In this document: in pieces, positions 28,900 through 38,041 of the stretch
How positions within the stretch are numbered: position 1 is the first letter of the stretch
Layout: each line of letters opens with the position of its first letter
Assembly: GCF_001884105.1 (NCBI RefSeq)
Contig: NZ_MACI01000069.1
Span: 1 to 64,000 of the forward strand
DNA length: 64,000 nucleotides
Direction: 5' to 3'
Source of the DNA: Bacillus luti
Lineage (GTDB): Bacteria > Bacillota > Bacilli > Bacillales > Bacillaceae_G
Program-made: the position numbers and the translations under genes
The notes under the pieces: model-generated
Database searches by the model: none
Told to the model about the DNA's origin: nothing
Seen by the model: the letters and a program-made list of their open reading frames with translations, nothing else

Positions 28900-29727
28900 T
28901 TACATACGATTATCATGCCAGAAGTTTAATGGGAAATGTTCGTTCTCATGATAGGCTTCTAATTCATATCCTCTTTCTTTCAGTCCTTTAATAATACCAG
29001 GTACTGCTTTAACTGATTGAGGATGAATATCGTGCATTAGAATAACTTCTGTTGGATTTGTAGCATGAGCTAGAACGTTTTCTACAATTTTAGCTGATGC
29101 AGCATCAACAGGCATTTTGTTATATTTCCAGTCTAAAGAATCGATTGTCCAATCCCAAACTTTCAAACCATTCTCAACAACTTTGTTGCGAAGAGCTTCA
29201 TTTAATCCCGGCATTGAGCCGTAAGATGGACGAGTTAATACAGGTGATTTACCTAGAACGCCAGCGATTAAGCCTTGGTCTTCTTTCATTTCGTCTACGT
29301 AATGACCTTCTGTGTAAAGTTTCTTGTAGTTATGAGTCATACTGTGCATCCCAACATAGTGGCCTTCAGCATCTTCACGTTTTACAAGATCAGGGAAAGC
29401 TTTTACGTTTGAACCAATTAGGAAGAATGTTGCTTTTGCATCTTCTCTTTTTAACATATCTAAAAGCTCAGCTGTATATTTTCCAGGACCATCGTCAAAT
29501 GTTAAGTAAGCAACTTTTCTAACTTGCCCATTATAGTGCTTTGGAGCTTCTTTTGGTGCAAGAGAAGTTTGAATTTCACTTACAAGTTGAACTGATTTTG
29601 CTTCATCCTCTGTACTTGCTAGAGCGGTATGTACTGATCCAAAAGCGGCCTCGTAAGTAAGTAATACCCCAGCGCAAATCAACATAGCTCTTTTCACTAA
29701 AGTTGTCATTCGAATTCCATTGTGCAT
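28900..29727 (-). CDS. polysaccharide deacetylase (NodB domain), exported
   Basis: A 275-aa carbohydrate esterase family 4 protein with an N-terminal membrane/signal segment (about 8-30) and a NodB domain (about 65-260). Visible motifs: LTFDDGPG (metal and catalytic Asp), HSMTHNY (metal His pair), TRPSYG and ILMHDIHP. It should remove N-acetyl groups from peptidoglycan or a related cell-wall glycan outside the membrane, possibly contributing to lysozyme resistance. AGAAGGA precedes the ATG. The B. cereus group has about ten such enzymes; the individual one cannot be named by eye. Confidence 0.88.
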   Translation of the reverse strand: MHNGIRMTTLVKRAMLICAGVLLTYEAAFGSVHTALASTEDEAKSVQLVSEIQTSLAPKEAPKHYNGQVRKVAYLTFDDGPGKYTAELLDMLKREDAKATFFLIGSNVKAFPDLVKREDAEGHYVGMHSMTHNYKKLYTEGHYVDEMKEDQGLIAGVLGKSPVLTRPSYGSMPGLNEALRNKVVENGLKVWDWTIDSLDWKYNKMPVDAASAKIVENVLAHATNPTEVILMHDIHPQSVKAVPGIIKGLKERGYELEAYHENEHFPLNFWHDNRM

Positions 29728-29943
29728 AATTTTCCTTCTCTCTATAAAAGTTCTACTCTACTATATTAGCAATTATAGGTAGGGAAATGCAAAAAAACTT
29801 TTTTACAAGTGTAAGAAAGTTTGTCCAAAAGTATGCAAGATTTTATAATAATGGTGTTTTGAGTAAATGGGATAAAAAATGGATAATTCTAATCCTTAAT
29901 AGGAAACACTACAAAGGATATTTAATTTTAGGAGGCGCTTTAA

Positions 29944-30204
29944 TTGAAGTATAAAAAAATACTTTCTATTTGTATGACAAGCATATTTACAGTAGGATTG
30001 CTATTTGGATGTAATACAGCTCCAAAGGATGAACAGGAACCAGATCCAACGGAGGAACCTTCTGAGCAAAGAGAACAGGATAAGAATAAACAGCAAAATC
30101 CTTCTAATGAAAAAAATAATGAGTTAAATAAAAAGGATGAACAGGAGCCAGATCCAACGGAGGAACCTTCCGAGGAAAGAAAAGAGAAAAAAGAAAATGA
30201 GTAA
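29944..30204 (+). CDS. small repetitive lipoprotein
   Basis: An 86-aa lipoprotein with TTG start, AGGAGGCG ribosome binding site, and signal peptide ending in lipobox LFGC (Cys23). The mature part is very acidic and polar and contains the motif DEQEPDPTEEPSE twice, separated by an Asn/Lys/Gln-rich spacer. The underlying DNA repeat is about 38 bases and nearly identical. It looks like a disordered surface protein. The repeat could vary in copy number between strains. Confidence 0.7.
   Translation: MKYKKILSICMTSIFTVGLLFGCNTAPKDEQEPDPTEEPSEQREQDKNKQQNPSNEKNNELNKKDEQEPDPTEEPSEERKEKKENE
30025..30176 (+). repeat. 38-bp direct repeat inside the lipoprotein gene
   Basis: Two in-frame copies, beginning AAGGATGAACAGGA near 30025 and again near 30135, encode the DEQEPDPTEEPSE unit; they differ at two or three bases. 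Confidence 0.75.
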
Positions 30205-30571
30205 TTATGGATTTGTAAAATTTACAGCATAAAAATGAAAAATAGAAGTAAGTAACTTTAAATTATAAAAGTCATTTCCTATATTTAAGGTAAGTGGCTT
30301 TTATATATTTTAAGCATTTCTTTTGAAATGATATTCTTATTAATAGATTTTATTATATCCATAGGTCCAACGATATAGATTGGGACAAATGATATGGTAT
30401 CGCTTAGGAGTGAGATGGTTAGGGGCAAAAAGATGAAAAATTTTTTGGGGGACATTTATAAAATTTCACATACCGTAATTTAAAAATAAATATAGGAAAA
30501 TCAAAAAATAATGTAGAATATATCGTACATACATATATGAAGTCAACATAAAACAAAAATGAGGTGGACAT
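30205..30571. other. 367-base intergenic region with one hairpin
   Basis: A stem with G-T pairs (AAAGTCATTTCC with GGTAAGTGGCTTT, 30268-30303) followed by a T/A-rich tract is a plausible terminator for the lipoprotein gene. The remainder is AT-rich and shows no gene I can support. Confidence 0.5.
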
Positions 30572-31255
30572 ATGTTACTTGAAGAAGTAATGCAACAACT
30601 AGAAGAATGTGGGACAGAGCAAACGCGTAAGACGTATAAAAACCATGGGGCGAAAGAGCCTTTATTTGGAGTTAGCTTTGCGAATTTAAAATTGTTAAAA
30701 AAGAAGATAAAAAAAGATCATGATTTAGCAATTTCATTATGGGAAACAAAAAATATGGACGCTATGACTTTGGCGACGATGGTTTTAGATCCGAAGAAGC
30801 TTACGACAGAGCAGCTAAATGAATGGGTTGGAGAAGTCGATTATTATTGTTTAATGGACGTTTTGATGACGGCTATATGTACATCGCCAATTGCAATAGA
30901 AAGAATGGAAGAATGGACAAAATCTGATGATGAATGGATCGGAAGAGCAGGCTGGTCCTTATTAGCAAATATAGCGATTAAAAATAAAACGTTACATGAT
31001 GGTTTCTTCTTACCATATTTAGAAGAAATTAAAACGCATATACATAATGAAAAAAATCGAAAAAAAGAAGCGATGAATAGTGCTTTAATCGCGATAGGAA
31101 TTCGCAATGAAGACTTAGAGCGACAAGCGATTGAACTTGCACGTGAAATTGGAAAAGTACAGGTTGATCACGGCGCAACGTCATGTAAAACACCCGACGC
31201 AGAACCTTATATAAAAAAGGCGAGAGAAAGAGCTGAAAAAAAGAAAGTGAAATGA
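30572..31255 (+). CDS. AlkD-like DNA alkylation repair HEAT-repeat protein
   Basis: This 227-aa all-helical protein matches the DNA alkylation repair (AlkC/AlkD-type) HEAT-like family in length and repeat pattern: FGVSFANLKLLKKKIKKDH near 30-50, an IGRAGWSLLANIA helix and a SALIAIGIRNE helix. The C-terminus is very basic. AlkD excises N3- and N7-alkyl purines; this is a divergent member, so glycosylase activity is not assured. GAGGTGG precedes the ATG. It starts a run of five closely spaced plus-strand genes. Confidence 0.75.
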   Translation: MLLEEVMQQLEECGTEQTRKTYKNHGAKEPLFGVSFANLKLLKKKIKKDHDLAISLWETKNMDAMTLATMVLDPKKLTTEQLNEWVGEVDYYCLMDVLMTAICTSPIAIERMEEWTKSDDEWIGRAGWSLLANIAIKNKTLHDGFFLPYLEEIKTHIHNEKNRKKEAMNSALIAIGIRNEDLERQAIELAREIGKVQVDHGATSCKTPDAEPYIKKARERAEKKKVK

Positions 31256-31271
31256 GAAAAGGGGAAAGGCT

Positions 31272-31973
31272 ATGAAACCAATTGAAGCGGCACAAAGCAT
31301 AATTACATCACAATTCCCGAATTGTGATGTAGCTTTACTCGGAGGGAGTGTTGCGCGAGGAGAAGCGACTAAAACATCTGACCTTGATATTGTAATAATA
31401 GACGATAGTTTGTCATCTTGTTATAGAGAATCCTTCTATAGTAATGGTTGGCCTGTTGAAGTATTTGTACATAATTTTGAAACGTATAAAATCTTTTTTA
31501 AAATGGATTGTGATCGAGGGAGACCTTCGTTACCACAATTAGTTTCAGAGGGAATTTCATTAAAAGGGGAAAATGAAATTGTTGAGAAATTAAAAAGAGA
31601 AGCGAATGATTTACTAAATAAAGGACCTGCTAAATGGACCGAGGAAACGATGAGGCAAAAACGTTATTTTATTACAGATGCTTTAGATGATTTTATAGGT
31701 GCAACAAAAAGAGAAGAAGAATTATTTATCGCTAATTTATTAGCGGATCTTGTACATGAATATGTATTAAGAGTAAATGGTATGTGGCTCGGAAATTCAA
31801 AATGGTTTATAAGGGTACTAAGAAGATATGATGAACAATACGCAGACCAATTTGTAGCGTCTTTTGATCATTTTTATACAACGGGAGAGAAAAGAAAATT
31901 AATTACTTTTGTAGAAAAAACGTTAGAACAGTATGGAGGAAGAGTCTTCGAAGGATTTTCTATTGGGAAATAA
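31272..31973 (+). CDS. nucleotidyltransferase-domain protein
   Basis: A 233-aa protein whose N-terminus has the Pol-beta nucleotidyltransferase signature GGSVARGEATKTSDLDIVII (about 24-43: GGS, then Asp-x-Asp). The remaining helical part resembles the C-terminal domain of small-molecule (antibiotic-type) nucleotidyltransferases. It may adenylylate or nucleotidylate a small molecule; the substrate is unknown. AAAGGGG precedes the ATG, 16 bases after the AlkD-like gene. Confidence 0.8.
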   Translation: MKPIEAAQSIITSQFPNCDVALLGGSVARGEATKTSDLDIVIIDDSLSSCYRESFYSNGWPVEVFVHNFETYKIFFKMDCDRGRPSLPQLVSEGISLKGENEIVEKLKREANDLLNKGPAKWTEETMRQKRYFITDALDDFIGATKREEELFIANLLADLVHEYVLRVNGMWLGNSKWFIRVLRRYDEQYADQFVASFDHFYTTGEKRKLITFVEKTLEQYGGRVFEGFSIGK

Positions 31974-31988
31974 AAAGGGGATAGTAAA

Positions 31989-32534
31989 ATGAATGTACCA
32001 TTCGTTCAATTAAGAGAATTAACATTAGATGATATAGAAGATCGATATCAATGGTCATTAGATAAAGAAGTGACAAAGCATTTAGTCGTACCAGATCAGT
32101 ATCCTCCGTTCACGCGTGAAGATACGAAAAAATGGATTGAAGCTTGTATAAGTCGAGCGAATGGTTATGAACAAAGAGCTATCGTTACTGAGAGCGGCAT
32201 ACATATTGGATGGGTAGACCTTAAGAACTTTGATAAAACAAATAAAAATGCAGAACTAGGAATTGCGATTGGAGATAAAAACTATTGGGGAAAAGGATTT
32301 GGGATGGCAGCTCTAAACAGCATGTTACTAATAGGATTCTCTCAGTTCGAATTGGAGAAAATTTGGTTACGTGTAGATGAGGACAATACACAAGCTAGAA
32401 AGAGTTATGAAAATGCTGGATTTGTATGCGAAGGGTTAATGAGAAATGATCGATTGCGCCAGGGGAAGTTCATTCATCGCTATCGTTACAGTATATTAAA
32501 AGAAGAGTATGAACCAAAAGTTAATAGCCTATAA
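31989..32534 (+). CDS. GNAT N-acetyltransferase (RimJ/RimL-like)
   Basis: A 181-aa acetyltransferase with the RimJ/RimL layout: VQLRELTLDDIEDRYQWS at the start, the acetyl-CoA region GKGFGMAALNSMLLIGF, and LRVDEDNTQARKSYENAGF near the end. Substrate is unknown; ribosomal protein N-termini, or antibiotics such as streptothricin-like amines, are possibilities. AAAGGGG precedes the ATG, 15 bases after the nucleotidyltransferase gene. Confidence 0.85.
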   Translation: MNVPFVQLRELTLDDIEDRYQWSLDKEVTKHLVVPDQYPPFTREDTKKWIEACISRANGYEQRAIVTESGIHIGWVDLKNFDKTNKNAELGIAIGDKNYWGKGFGMAALNSMLLIGFSQFELEKIWLRVDEDNTQARKSYENAGFVCEGLMRNDRLRQGKFIHRYRYSILKEEYEPKVNSL

Positions 32535-32567
32535 AAATATTATGTAAATTAAAAAGGGGAAGATAAA

Positions 32568-33068
32568 ATGATTCGATTACTTACAAAAGTGGATGCAAAA
32601 CAATATTGGGAGTTACGTTTACAAGCACTGCAAGTAAATCCAGAAGCATTTGTAACGACTTATGAAGAAGCAGTGCGTCAAGAAAACCCTCTGGAACGTG
32701 TTGCTAGTAATCTTTCATCTAACAGTAGTTTTACATTTGGCGCTTTTAATAATGAAAATCGTTTAGTTGGAGTTGTTACGTTATTAACAGAAGAAAAGGA
32801 AGCATATAAGCATAAAGGACATATCGTTGCGATGTATGTAGATACTGATAATCGAAGAAGTGGTCTTGCGCGTGATTTAATACGTAAAGCTATTGAAAGG
32901 GCAAGAGAAATGAAGTTAGAGCAATTGAATTTAGGCGTGGTATCAACGAACGAACCAGCCAAACGATTATATGAATCAATGGAATTTAAAACGTACGGTA
33001 TAGAAAAAAATGCTTTAAAGATAAATGGTGTTTATAGTGACGATCAATATATGGTACTGTTTCTTTAA
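32568..33068 (+). CDS. GNAT N-acetyltransferase
   Basis: A 166-aa single-domain GNAT enzyme. VAMYVDTDNRRSGLARDLIR carries the V-x-x-x-x-R-x-x-G-x-A/G acetyl-CoA loop, and LNLGVVSTNEPAKRLYESM is the typical strand 5 and helix 4. AAAAGGGG precedes the ATG, 33 bases after the previous acetyltransferase. No substrate can be deduced. Confidence 0.87.
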   Translation: MIRLLTKVDAKQYWELRLQALQVNPEAFVTTYEEAVRQENPLERVASNLSSNSSFTFGAFNNENRLVGVVTLLTEEKEAYKHKGHIVAMYVDTDNRRSGLARDLIRKAIERAREMKLEQLNLGVVSTNEPAKRLYESMEFKTYGIEKNALKINGVYSDDQYMVLFL

Positions 33069-33171
33069 GAGGAGAAGTTTATTATATTACATCCAATTTT
33101 AAAAATGTGAATTTTAATTATATTCATTTTTTTGTATAGTATTAAGAAGAAACTAAACAAGGGGTTTTATA

Positions 33172-34110
33172 ATGAAAGCTATTGCAGTAGGAATTTTGGC
33201 ATCATTTTTCTTTGCCTTTACCTTCGTGTTAAACCGGGCAATGGACTTAGAGGGCGGAAGCTGGATTTGGAGTGCGTCATTACGGTATTATTTTATGGTT
33301 CCAATGCTGTTACTTATTGTCATGTATAGGGGGAACTTAAAGCAACTCTTGCAATATATGAGAAACAATCCGAAAGAATGGTTAGTATGGAGTATTATTG
33401 GATTTGGCCTCTTTTATGCACCGCTTAGTTTTGCTGGTGCATTCGGCCCTGGTTGGCTTGTTGCATCAACATGGCAAATAACGATCGTCGCTGGTATTTT
33501 ATTAACACCCTTTTTTGCGGTAGACCCATTACATAAAAAACTTCCAATGAAGGAATTAGTAATGTCAGGCATTATTTTATGTGGTGTTGTGCTTATGCAA
33601 GTAGAACATGCTTCTTCATTAGGCATTCGTGAAACCATTTTATGTGTCGTTCCTGTACTTATTGCAGCGTTTGCGTATCCTCTTGGAAATCGAAAAATGA
33701 TGCAAGTTTGTAAAGGGGAGTTAGATGTATTCCAGCGAGTTCTCGGTATGACATTAGCAAGTTTACCATTTTGGTTTATTCTATCTGGTTACGAAGTATC
33801 AACAGGTGGATTACCATCAAGTAGCCAAGTGTTCCAATGTTTTATTGTAGCGGTTAGTTCAGGTTTAATCGCGACAGTACTATTTTTCTTTGCGACAGAT
33901 CTTGTGAAAGATAATCCGCAAAAACTAGCAACAGTGGAAGCGACGCAGTCTGGTGAAGTTTTATTTGCGCTAGTAGGAGAGCTCATCTTGCTATCTGCTC
34001 CAATTCCATCATCTTTATCTTGGATTGGTATGAGTCTCGTAATTGTCGGCATGATACTACATAGTTATGTGGCTGTAGTTGTAAAAAAAGAAGAAAAGAT
34101 AACAGCGTAA
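33172..34110 (+). CDS. EmrE-type DMT-superfamily efflux transporter
   Basis: A 312-aa protein with about ten membrane helices in two EamA-like halves. The opening AIAVGILASFFFAFTFVLNR and the late EATQSGEVLFALVGELI match the 'multidrug resistance efflux transporter' DMT family of bacilli. It should export small molecules; the substrate is unknown. AAGGGG precedes the ATG. A terminator follows, closing the 30.5-34.1 kb gene run. Confidence 0.82.
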   Translation: MKAIAVGILASFFFAFTFVLNRAMDLEGGSWIWSASLRYYFMVPMLLLIVMYRGNLKQLLQYMRNNPKEWLVWSIIGFGLFYAPLSFAGAFGPGWLVASTWQITIVAGILLTPFFAVDPLHKKLPMKELVMSGIILCGVVLMQVEHASSLGIRETILCVVPVLIAAFAYPLGNRKMMQVCKGELDVFQRVLGMTLASLPFWFILSGYEVSTGGLPSSSQVFQCFIVAVSSGLIATVLFFFATDLVKDNPQKLATVEATQSGEVLFALVGELILLSAPIPSSLSWIGMSLVIVGMILHSYVAVVVKKEEKITA

Positions 34111-34113
34111 TGA

Positions 34114-34148
34114 GATTAGCTCTTTTTATAAAGAGCTAGTCTTTTTTC
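34114..34148 (+). terminator. intrinsic terminator
   Basis: GATTAGCTCTT and AAGAGCTAGTC pair (one G-T) around a short loop and are followed by TTTTTT, just after the DMT gene. Confidence 0.85.
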
Positions 34149-34166
34149 ATAGAAAGGGATGGAAAT

Positions 34167-34577
34167 ATGAATTTGCAGCGAATCAAACAGATTGAAAGCG
34201 AACCATTTTTAAATATACTACAGTATGCAGTCGGTCCAAGTGAAACAAGCTTAAAGAAAGCAGTAGTATTTTATCAAAGCGATAAAGGTAGATTATATAA
34301 ATATGAAGAAAAGGCTTGTATAGGTATTGAAATAATCGGAGCAAATAAAGCGAGAATATGCCACATAGCAGTTGCTCCACAATATCGTCATAAGGGAATT
34401 GCGTTGCGAATGATAAGGAAAATAATAGTCATGCATCAATTGACTTATGTAGAAGCAGAGACAGATAAAGAGGCCGTAGAATTTTATAAGAAAATTGGTT
34501 TTCAGGTTAAAAGTTTAGGAGAAAAATATCCGGGGATAGAAAGATTTCATTTGTGCTTTAAAAATAAAACATATTGA
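34167..34577 (+). CDS. small GNAT N-acetyltransferase
   Basis: A 136-aa minimal GNAT protein. ICHIAVAPQYRHKGIALRMI is the acetyl-CoA-binding strand and loop, and AVEFYKKIGFQVKSLGEKY is the C-terminal GNAT motif. GAAAGGG precedes the ATG. It stands alone after the DMT gene terminator. Substrate unknown. Confidence 0.85.
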   Translation: MNLQRIKQIESEPFLNILQYAVGPSETSLKKAVVFYQSDKGRLYKYEEKACIGIEIIGANKARICHIAVAPQYRHKGIALRMIRKIIVMHQLTYVEAETDKEAVEFYKKIGFQVKSLGEKYPGIERFHLCFKNKTY

Positions 34578-34732
34578 AATAATCTTAGAATATAATATCC
34601 GGAATAGGAATTGAAGAGATAGGTCGTTTTTTATTTAACTGTTCTAATTTTAATAGAAGATATTTATTAGTTTTTGACAAAAATTTAAGCACGCTTGGAA
34701 TGCTTATTTGATGTTAAGAAAGGAAGTAAAAT

Positions 34733-35914
34733 ATGAGTAGATCGATAAATGATGGAACAATTGAAAAAAAGCGTGCAGTCTCATTGGATTTAGCAAGGGG
34801 TACTATGCTACTGTTAATCGTACTTGCTCATGCACCGCTTTACTTGTATGCTGCAGATCCTGGAATTATGCACAGGGTGGAAAGCGGTAGTTTTTTTGAT
34901 CAAATTGTAAATCTTTTTGGTATATTCATAATTGATAACCGTGCAAGAGCAATGTTTGCCGTATTATTAGGCTACGGTTTGGCTCTAGCACTTGAAGGAC
35001 AAATATCCAAAGGGAAAAATGAAAATCATGCTGTAAAAATAGTGAGAAGACGCTCTTGGTATTTAATACTGTTTGGGATTGTGTTAGCGGTCATAATTGG
35101 AGGGCAAGATATTCTTATGGCTTATGGTTTAGCGGGGATTCTTGTTAGTCCACTATTAAAGAGTAAAATGAAAATATTAATTCGAACGTTTATAATTATC
35201 GCTATATTGTATATCATTTTTATTCCAATAATATGGGGATTTAATATGCAATCAATAGGCGATTATGGTTTTTCACCAGATGTTTCAGCAAAAGATACGT
35301 ATTTTAGTACTACAATGTTAAGATTACTTTTCTTTCCAGTTATACCTGTTCTCATTCACTTTATGTTTCCAATTCTTCCTTCTGTAATTCTTGGCGTGTG
35401 GATTGCTAGATATCAGTTATTAATAAAACCAGAGAAACATTTAAAAAAATTATATTCTATAACAAGTATAGGATTAGCAATTTCCTTAATAGGTGCTTTG
35501 CCTCTATCTTTTATAGGGACTGTATGGTACCCCAGTGTATTTACAGCTGGAATGATAAATGGAATCCATATTTTAACTGGAATTGCTGGAGGGTTAGCAT
35601 ATGCAACGGGTTTCGGGATAATAGGAAGTAGATTGAAAAATCTAGGGTACTGTAGCCTTTCATTAATTGCTTTAGGAAAGCGCTCATTAACATTTTTTGT
35701 TTTGAATGAGGCACTACTTGTTATATTTTTATCACCAGTAGCATTTGATTTAGGAGGGTATGTAAGTAACACTCTTGCTGCATTGATAGCTATTAGTATT
35801 TGGGTACTGTCTGTCATATTAGCTACAATAATGGAAAAAAATAATCTTAATGGACCATTAGAGATTTTATTGAGACGTTTAGTATATAAAAATAAAAGAC
35901 GACCCGAGTACTAG
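34733..35914 (+). CDS. DUF418 membrane protein
   Basis: A 393-aa protein with about ten membrane helices. SLDLARGTMLLLIVLAHAP near the N-terminus and RARAMFAVLLGYGLAL are typical of DUF418, which belongs to the wider acyltransferase-3/HGSNAT-like membrane group. The conserved C-terminal DUF418 region (GKRSLTFFVLNEALLVI) is present. Acyl transfer to a surface molecule is possible but unproven. AAGGAAG precedes the ATG. The terminator stem begins within the last codons. Confidence 0.83.
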   Translation: MSRSINDGTIEKKRAVSLDLARGTMLLLIVLAHAPLYLYAADPGIMHRVESGSFFDQIVNLFGIFIIDNRARAMFAVLLGYGLALALEGQISKGKNENHAVKIVRRRSWYLILFGIVLAVIIGGQDILMAYGLAGILVSPLLKSKMKILIRTFIIIAILYIIFIPIIWGFNMQSIGDYGFSPDVSAKDTYFSTTMLRLLFFPVIPVLIHFMFPILPSVILGVWIARYQLLIKPEKHLKKLYSITSIGLAISLIGALPLSFIGTVWYPSVFTAGMINGIHILTGIAGGLAYATGFGIIGSRLKNLGYCSLSLIALGKRSLTFFVLNEALLVIFLSPVAFDLGGYVSNTLAALIAISIWVLSVILATIMEKNNLNGPLEILLRRLVYKNKRRPEY

Positions 35915-35924
35915 GTCGTCTTTT
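35894..35924 (+). terminator. intrinsic terminator overlapping the DUF418 stop
   Basis: AAAAGACGACC and GGTCGTCTTTT form an 11-bp stem around a 9-base loop; the left arm is within the last coding codons. Confidence 0.88.
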
Positions 35925-36028
35925 ACTGTATTTAAGTCTATAGATAGGTAATCAGGCTATAATAATATTTCGTTTTCATTTAGAGAATAAAAACATAAAA
36001 ATATGCAAATGTACATATTGTGTATAGT

Positions 36029-36058
36029 TTGAAAAAAATGCGATTTACATTATATAAT
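36029..36058 (+). promoter_or_regulatory. probable sigma-A promoter
   Basis: TTGAAA (36029-36034) and TATAAT (36053-36058) with an 18-base spacer, 48 bases before the lipoprotein/glutathionylspermidine synthase-like pair. Confidence 0.65.
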
Positions 36059-36105
36059 AAAGGTAACTGGAAAATTATAGATAAAAGAAATTAGGTGTAT
36101 AACAC

Positions 36106-36714
36106 ATGAGAATGGATAAAAGTAAATTTATGAAAGTCGCTGCTTCAATCGGTGTGTCATCTTTTTTATTAACGGGTTGTGGTGATTATGAAGAAGAAAC
36201 TGCACAGAAAGAAAGTACGGCTGTAAAAACAGATGATGCGAAGCAAGGGAATGAACAAGGAACATTAAATTGTGACGATAAATCTCCAACAATGGAAAAT
36301 GTAGAGAAAGATGAGTTATGCAAGGAAAATAACCCTTCATTTTCATCGTATCATGAAAGCTCACATTTACCGATACTTCCATTCGTAGCAGGATATTTAT
36401 TAGCAAGCAGAACTTCAAATATGAACTATACAGCAAAGCCAAATGTAATGAAGAAGCCGTATACAAACAATGTTATTCCTTATCGTGAAAAAGATGAGAG
36501 GAGAACTGGTGGCAGTGGTGGAGGAGGCTATTATGGCGGCACTAACAGTAACAATAATTCTTCGAATAAAGTTGATTTGAATAAGCAACCACCAAATACA
36601 ACAAATAAAGTGACGCCAGATACAAGTACGTCAAAATCATCTACGACACAAACGCCAAAAGTAAATTCTGGTTCAAGTGGAATTGGGAATGCAAAAGCGC
36701 CAGCCGGATCCTAA
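36106..36714 (+). CDS. lipoprotein paired with a GSP synthase-like gene (YgiB-like)
   Basis: A 202-aa lipoprotein with lipobox LLTGC (Cys about 25), an acidic linker, a short hydrophobic stretch (LPILPFVAGYLLASR), and a Gly/Asn/Ser/Thr-rich disordered tail including a GGSGGGGYYGG run. Placement directly before a glutathionylspermidine synthase-like gene mirrors the E. coli ygiB-ygiC pair, where YgiB is DUF1190. The sequence resemblance is loose. TTAGGTG precedes the ATG. Confidence 0.7.
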   Translation: MRMDKSKFMKVAASIGVSSFLLTGCGDYEEETAQKESTAVKTDDAKQGNEQGTLNCDDKSPTMENVEKDELCKENNPSFSSYHESSHLPILPFVAGYLLASRTSNMNYTAKPNVMKKPYTNNVIPYREKDERRTGGSGGGGYYGGTNSNNNSSNKVDLNKQPPNTTNKVTPDTSTSKSSTTQTPKVNSGSSGIGNAKAPAGS

Positions 36715-36734
36715 AATGAAAGGATAATGGAGTC

Positions 36735-37982
36735 ATGTATACAGAACAAGAACAGAAAGAGTATATGAAAGTATGGTTTTCACTCGCAGAAGAGGCTGGT
36801 CGACATGGCTTTACTTGGCCGAGTCTTCTGGAGAAGGAAGAATGGAATCAATATATGGCAACAGGAATGTATCGTATGCCGGTAAACACATATATTGCTA
36901 TTTCAAAAGCGACAGAAGAAATTATGTATGTGTTATATAGAACGTATCAATTTATTGTAAATACGACAGAAGATTTTCAAAAACTTGGATTTCCGCCCGA
37001 AACGTGGGAAATTGCGAGAATGAAACATACTGGGTTGTTTTCATATTTTACAAGGTTTGATTTTATCGTAAATGGTGATGATGTTAAATTAATAGAAGTA
37101 AATTGTGACACACCAACAGGGTACTTAGAGCCGTCTGTCGCAAATGAAGTGTTATGCCGTTATCATGATGTGAATCATCCCAATCATATTGAAGAGCATA
37201 TTGTACAGGCGTGGGAACAAATTAAGCATGACTATAATATAGGGCCTGCAGAGACGATATATTTTACTAGTTACGATTGGCACGATGAAGACCGTCAAAC
37301 AGTTCAATTTTTAAGAAGTTATTGCTTAAATCACCCTACGGAATATGTGGGAATTCAAGATATCGTCGTTGCAGATGATGGTATATATACGCCGAGCGGA
37401 GAAAAAATCCAATATTTATATAGACTGTATCCCATTGAATATTTAGTTTCAGATGTCGATAAAAATGGAAAAAGAATTGGACTTCAGTTTTTAGATCATA
37501 TAGCGCAAGGAAGAGTCACAATTATTAATCCACCGGCTGCTTTTCTTATGCAAAATAAAAGTGTACTTGCATTAATTTGGCAATTTTTCGAAGAGGAAGT
37601 TTTCTTTGAGAAAGAAGAGCGAGAAATTATTAAGAACTACTTTCTACCAACATATTTTACAAATAAACCATTTTTAGAAAGAAATGAATCGTATGTTTCC
37701 AAACCTTTATACGGACGGGAAGGTGGCGGAGTATCTATATACGATAATGAGGAACTATTAGCTGAAGATAAAACGGAGTATTATTTTGAACAACGGAAAA
37801 TATACCAGCAATACATAGAAATGCCTGACTACACCATTGATACTTGGGATGGCCCATACACTGGTAAACTATTAATTGGTTCACACTGTATTAGCGGGAG
37901 AGCTGCGGGGTTATTTTTACGTGTAGGTGAGAAAATAACGGGAAACTTATCAATGTTTACGGGGCTTACAATCGAAGGATAA
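36735..37982 (+). CDS. glutathionylspermidine synthase-family ATP-grasp enzyme
   Basis: A 415-aa protein of the GSP synthase C-terminal family (YgiC-like). LIEVNCDTPTGYLEPS, YTFTSYDWHDEDRQT-like central residues and KPLYGREGGGVSIY are the conserved ATP-grasp motifs; the amidase half of the E. coli Gsp enzyme is absent. The family ligates an amine to a peptide carboxylate using ATP. Bacillus makes bacillithiol rather than glutathione, so the true substrates are unknown. GAAAGGA precedes the ATG, 20 bases after the lipoprotein gene. Confidence 0.87.
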   Translation: MYTEQEQKEYMKVWFSLAEEAGRHGFTWPSLLEKEEWNQYMATGMYRMPVNTYIAISKATEEIMYVLYRTYQFIVNTTEDFQKLGFPPETWEIARMKHTGLFSYFTRFDFIVNGDDVKLIEVNCDTPTGYLEPSVANEVLCRYHDVNHPNHIEEHIVQAWEQIKHDYNIGPAETIYFTSYDWHDEDRQTVQFLRSYCLNHPTEYVGIQDIVVADDGIYTPSGEKIQYLYRLYPIEYLVSDVDKNGKRIGLQFLDHIAQGRVTIINPPAAFLMQNKSVLALIWQFFEEEVFFEKEEREIIKNYFLPTYFTNKPFLERNESYVSKPLYGREGGGVSIYDNEELLAEDKTEYYFEQRKIYQQYIEMPDYTIDTWDGPYTGKLLIGSHCISGRAAGLFLRVGEKITGNLSMFTGLTIEG

Positions 37983-37985
37983 AGT

Positions 37986-38023
37986 AAACAAAGAGCTCAT
38001 CATTTGTGATGAGCTCTTTGTTT
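37986..38023. terminator. bidirectional terminator
   Basis: Arms of 17 bases (AAACAAAGAGCTCATCA and its complement) around a 4-base loop, between converging genes. Confidence 0.88.
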
Positions 38024-38041
38024 ATGTATAAAAAAGCTTTT

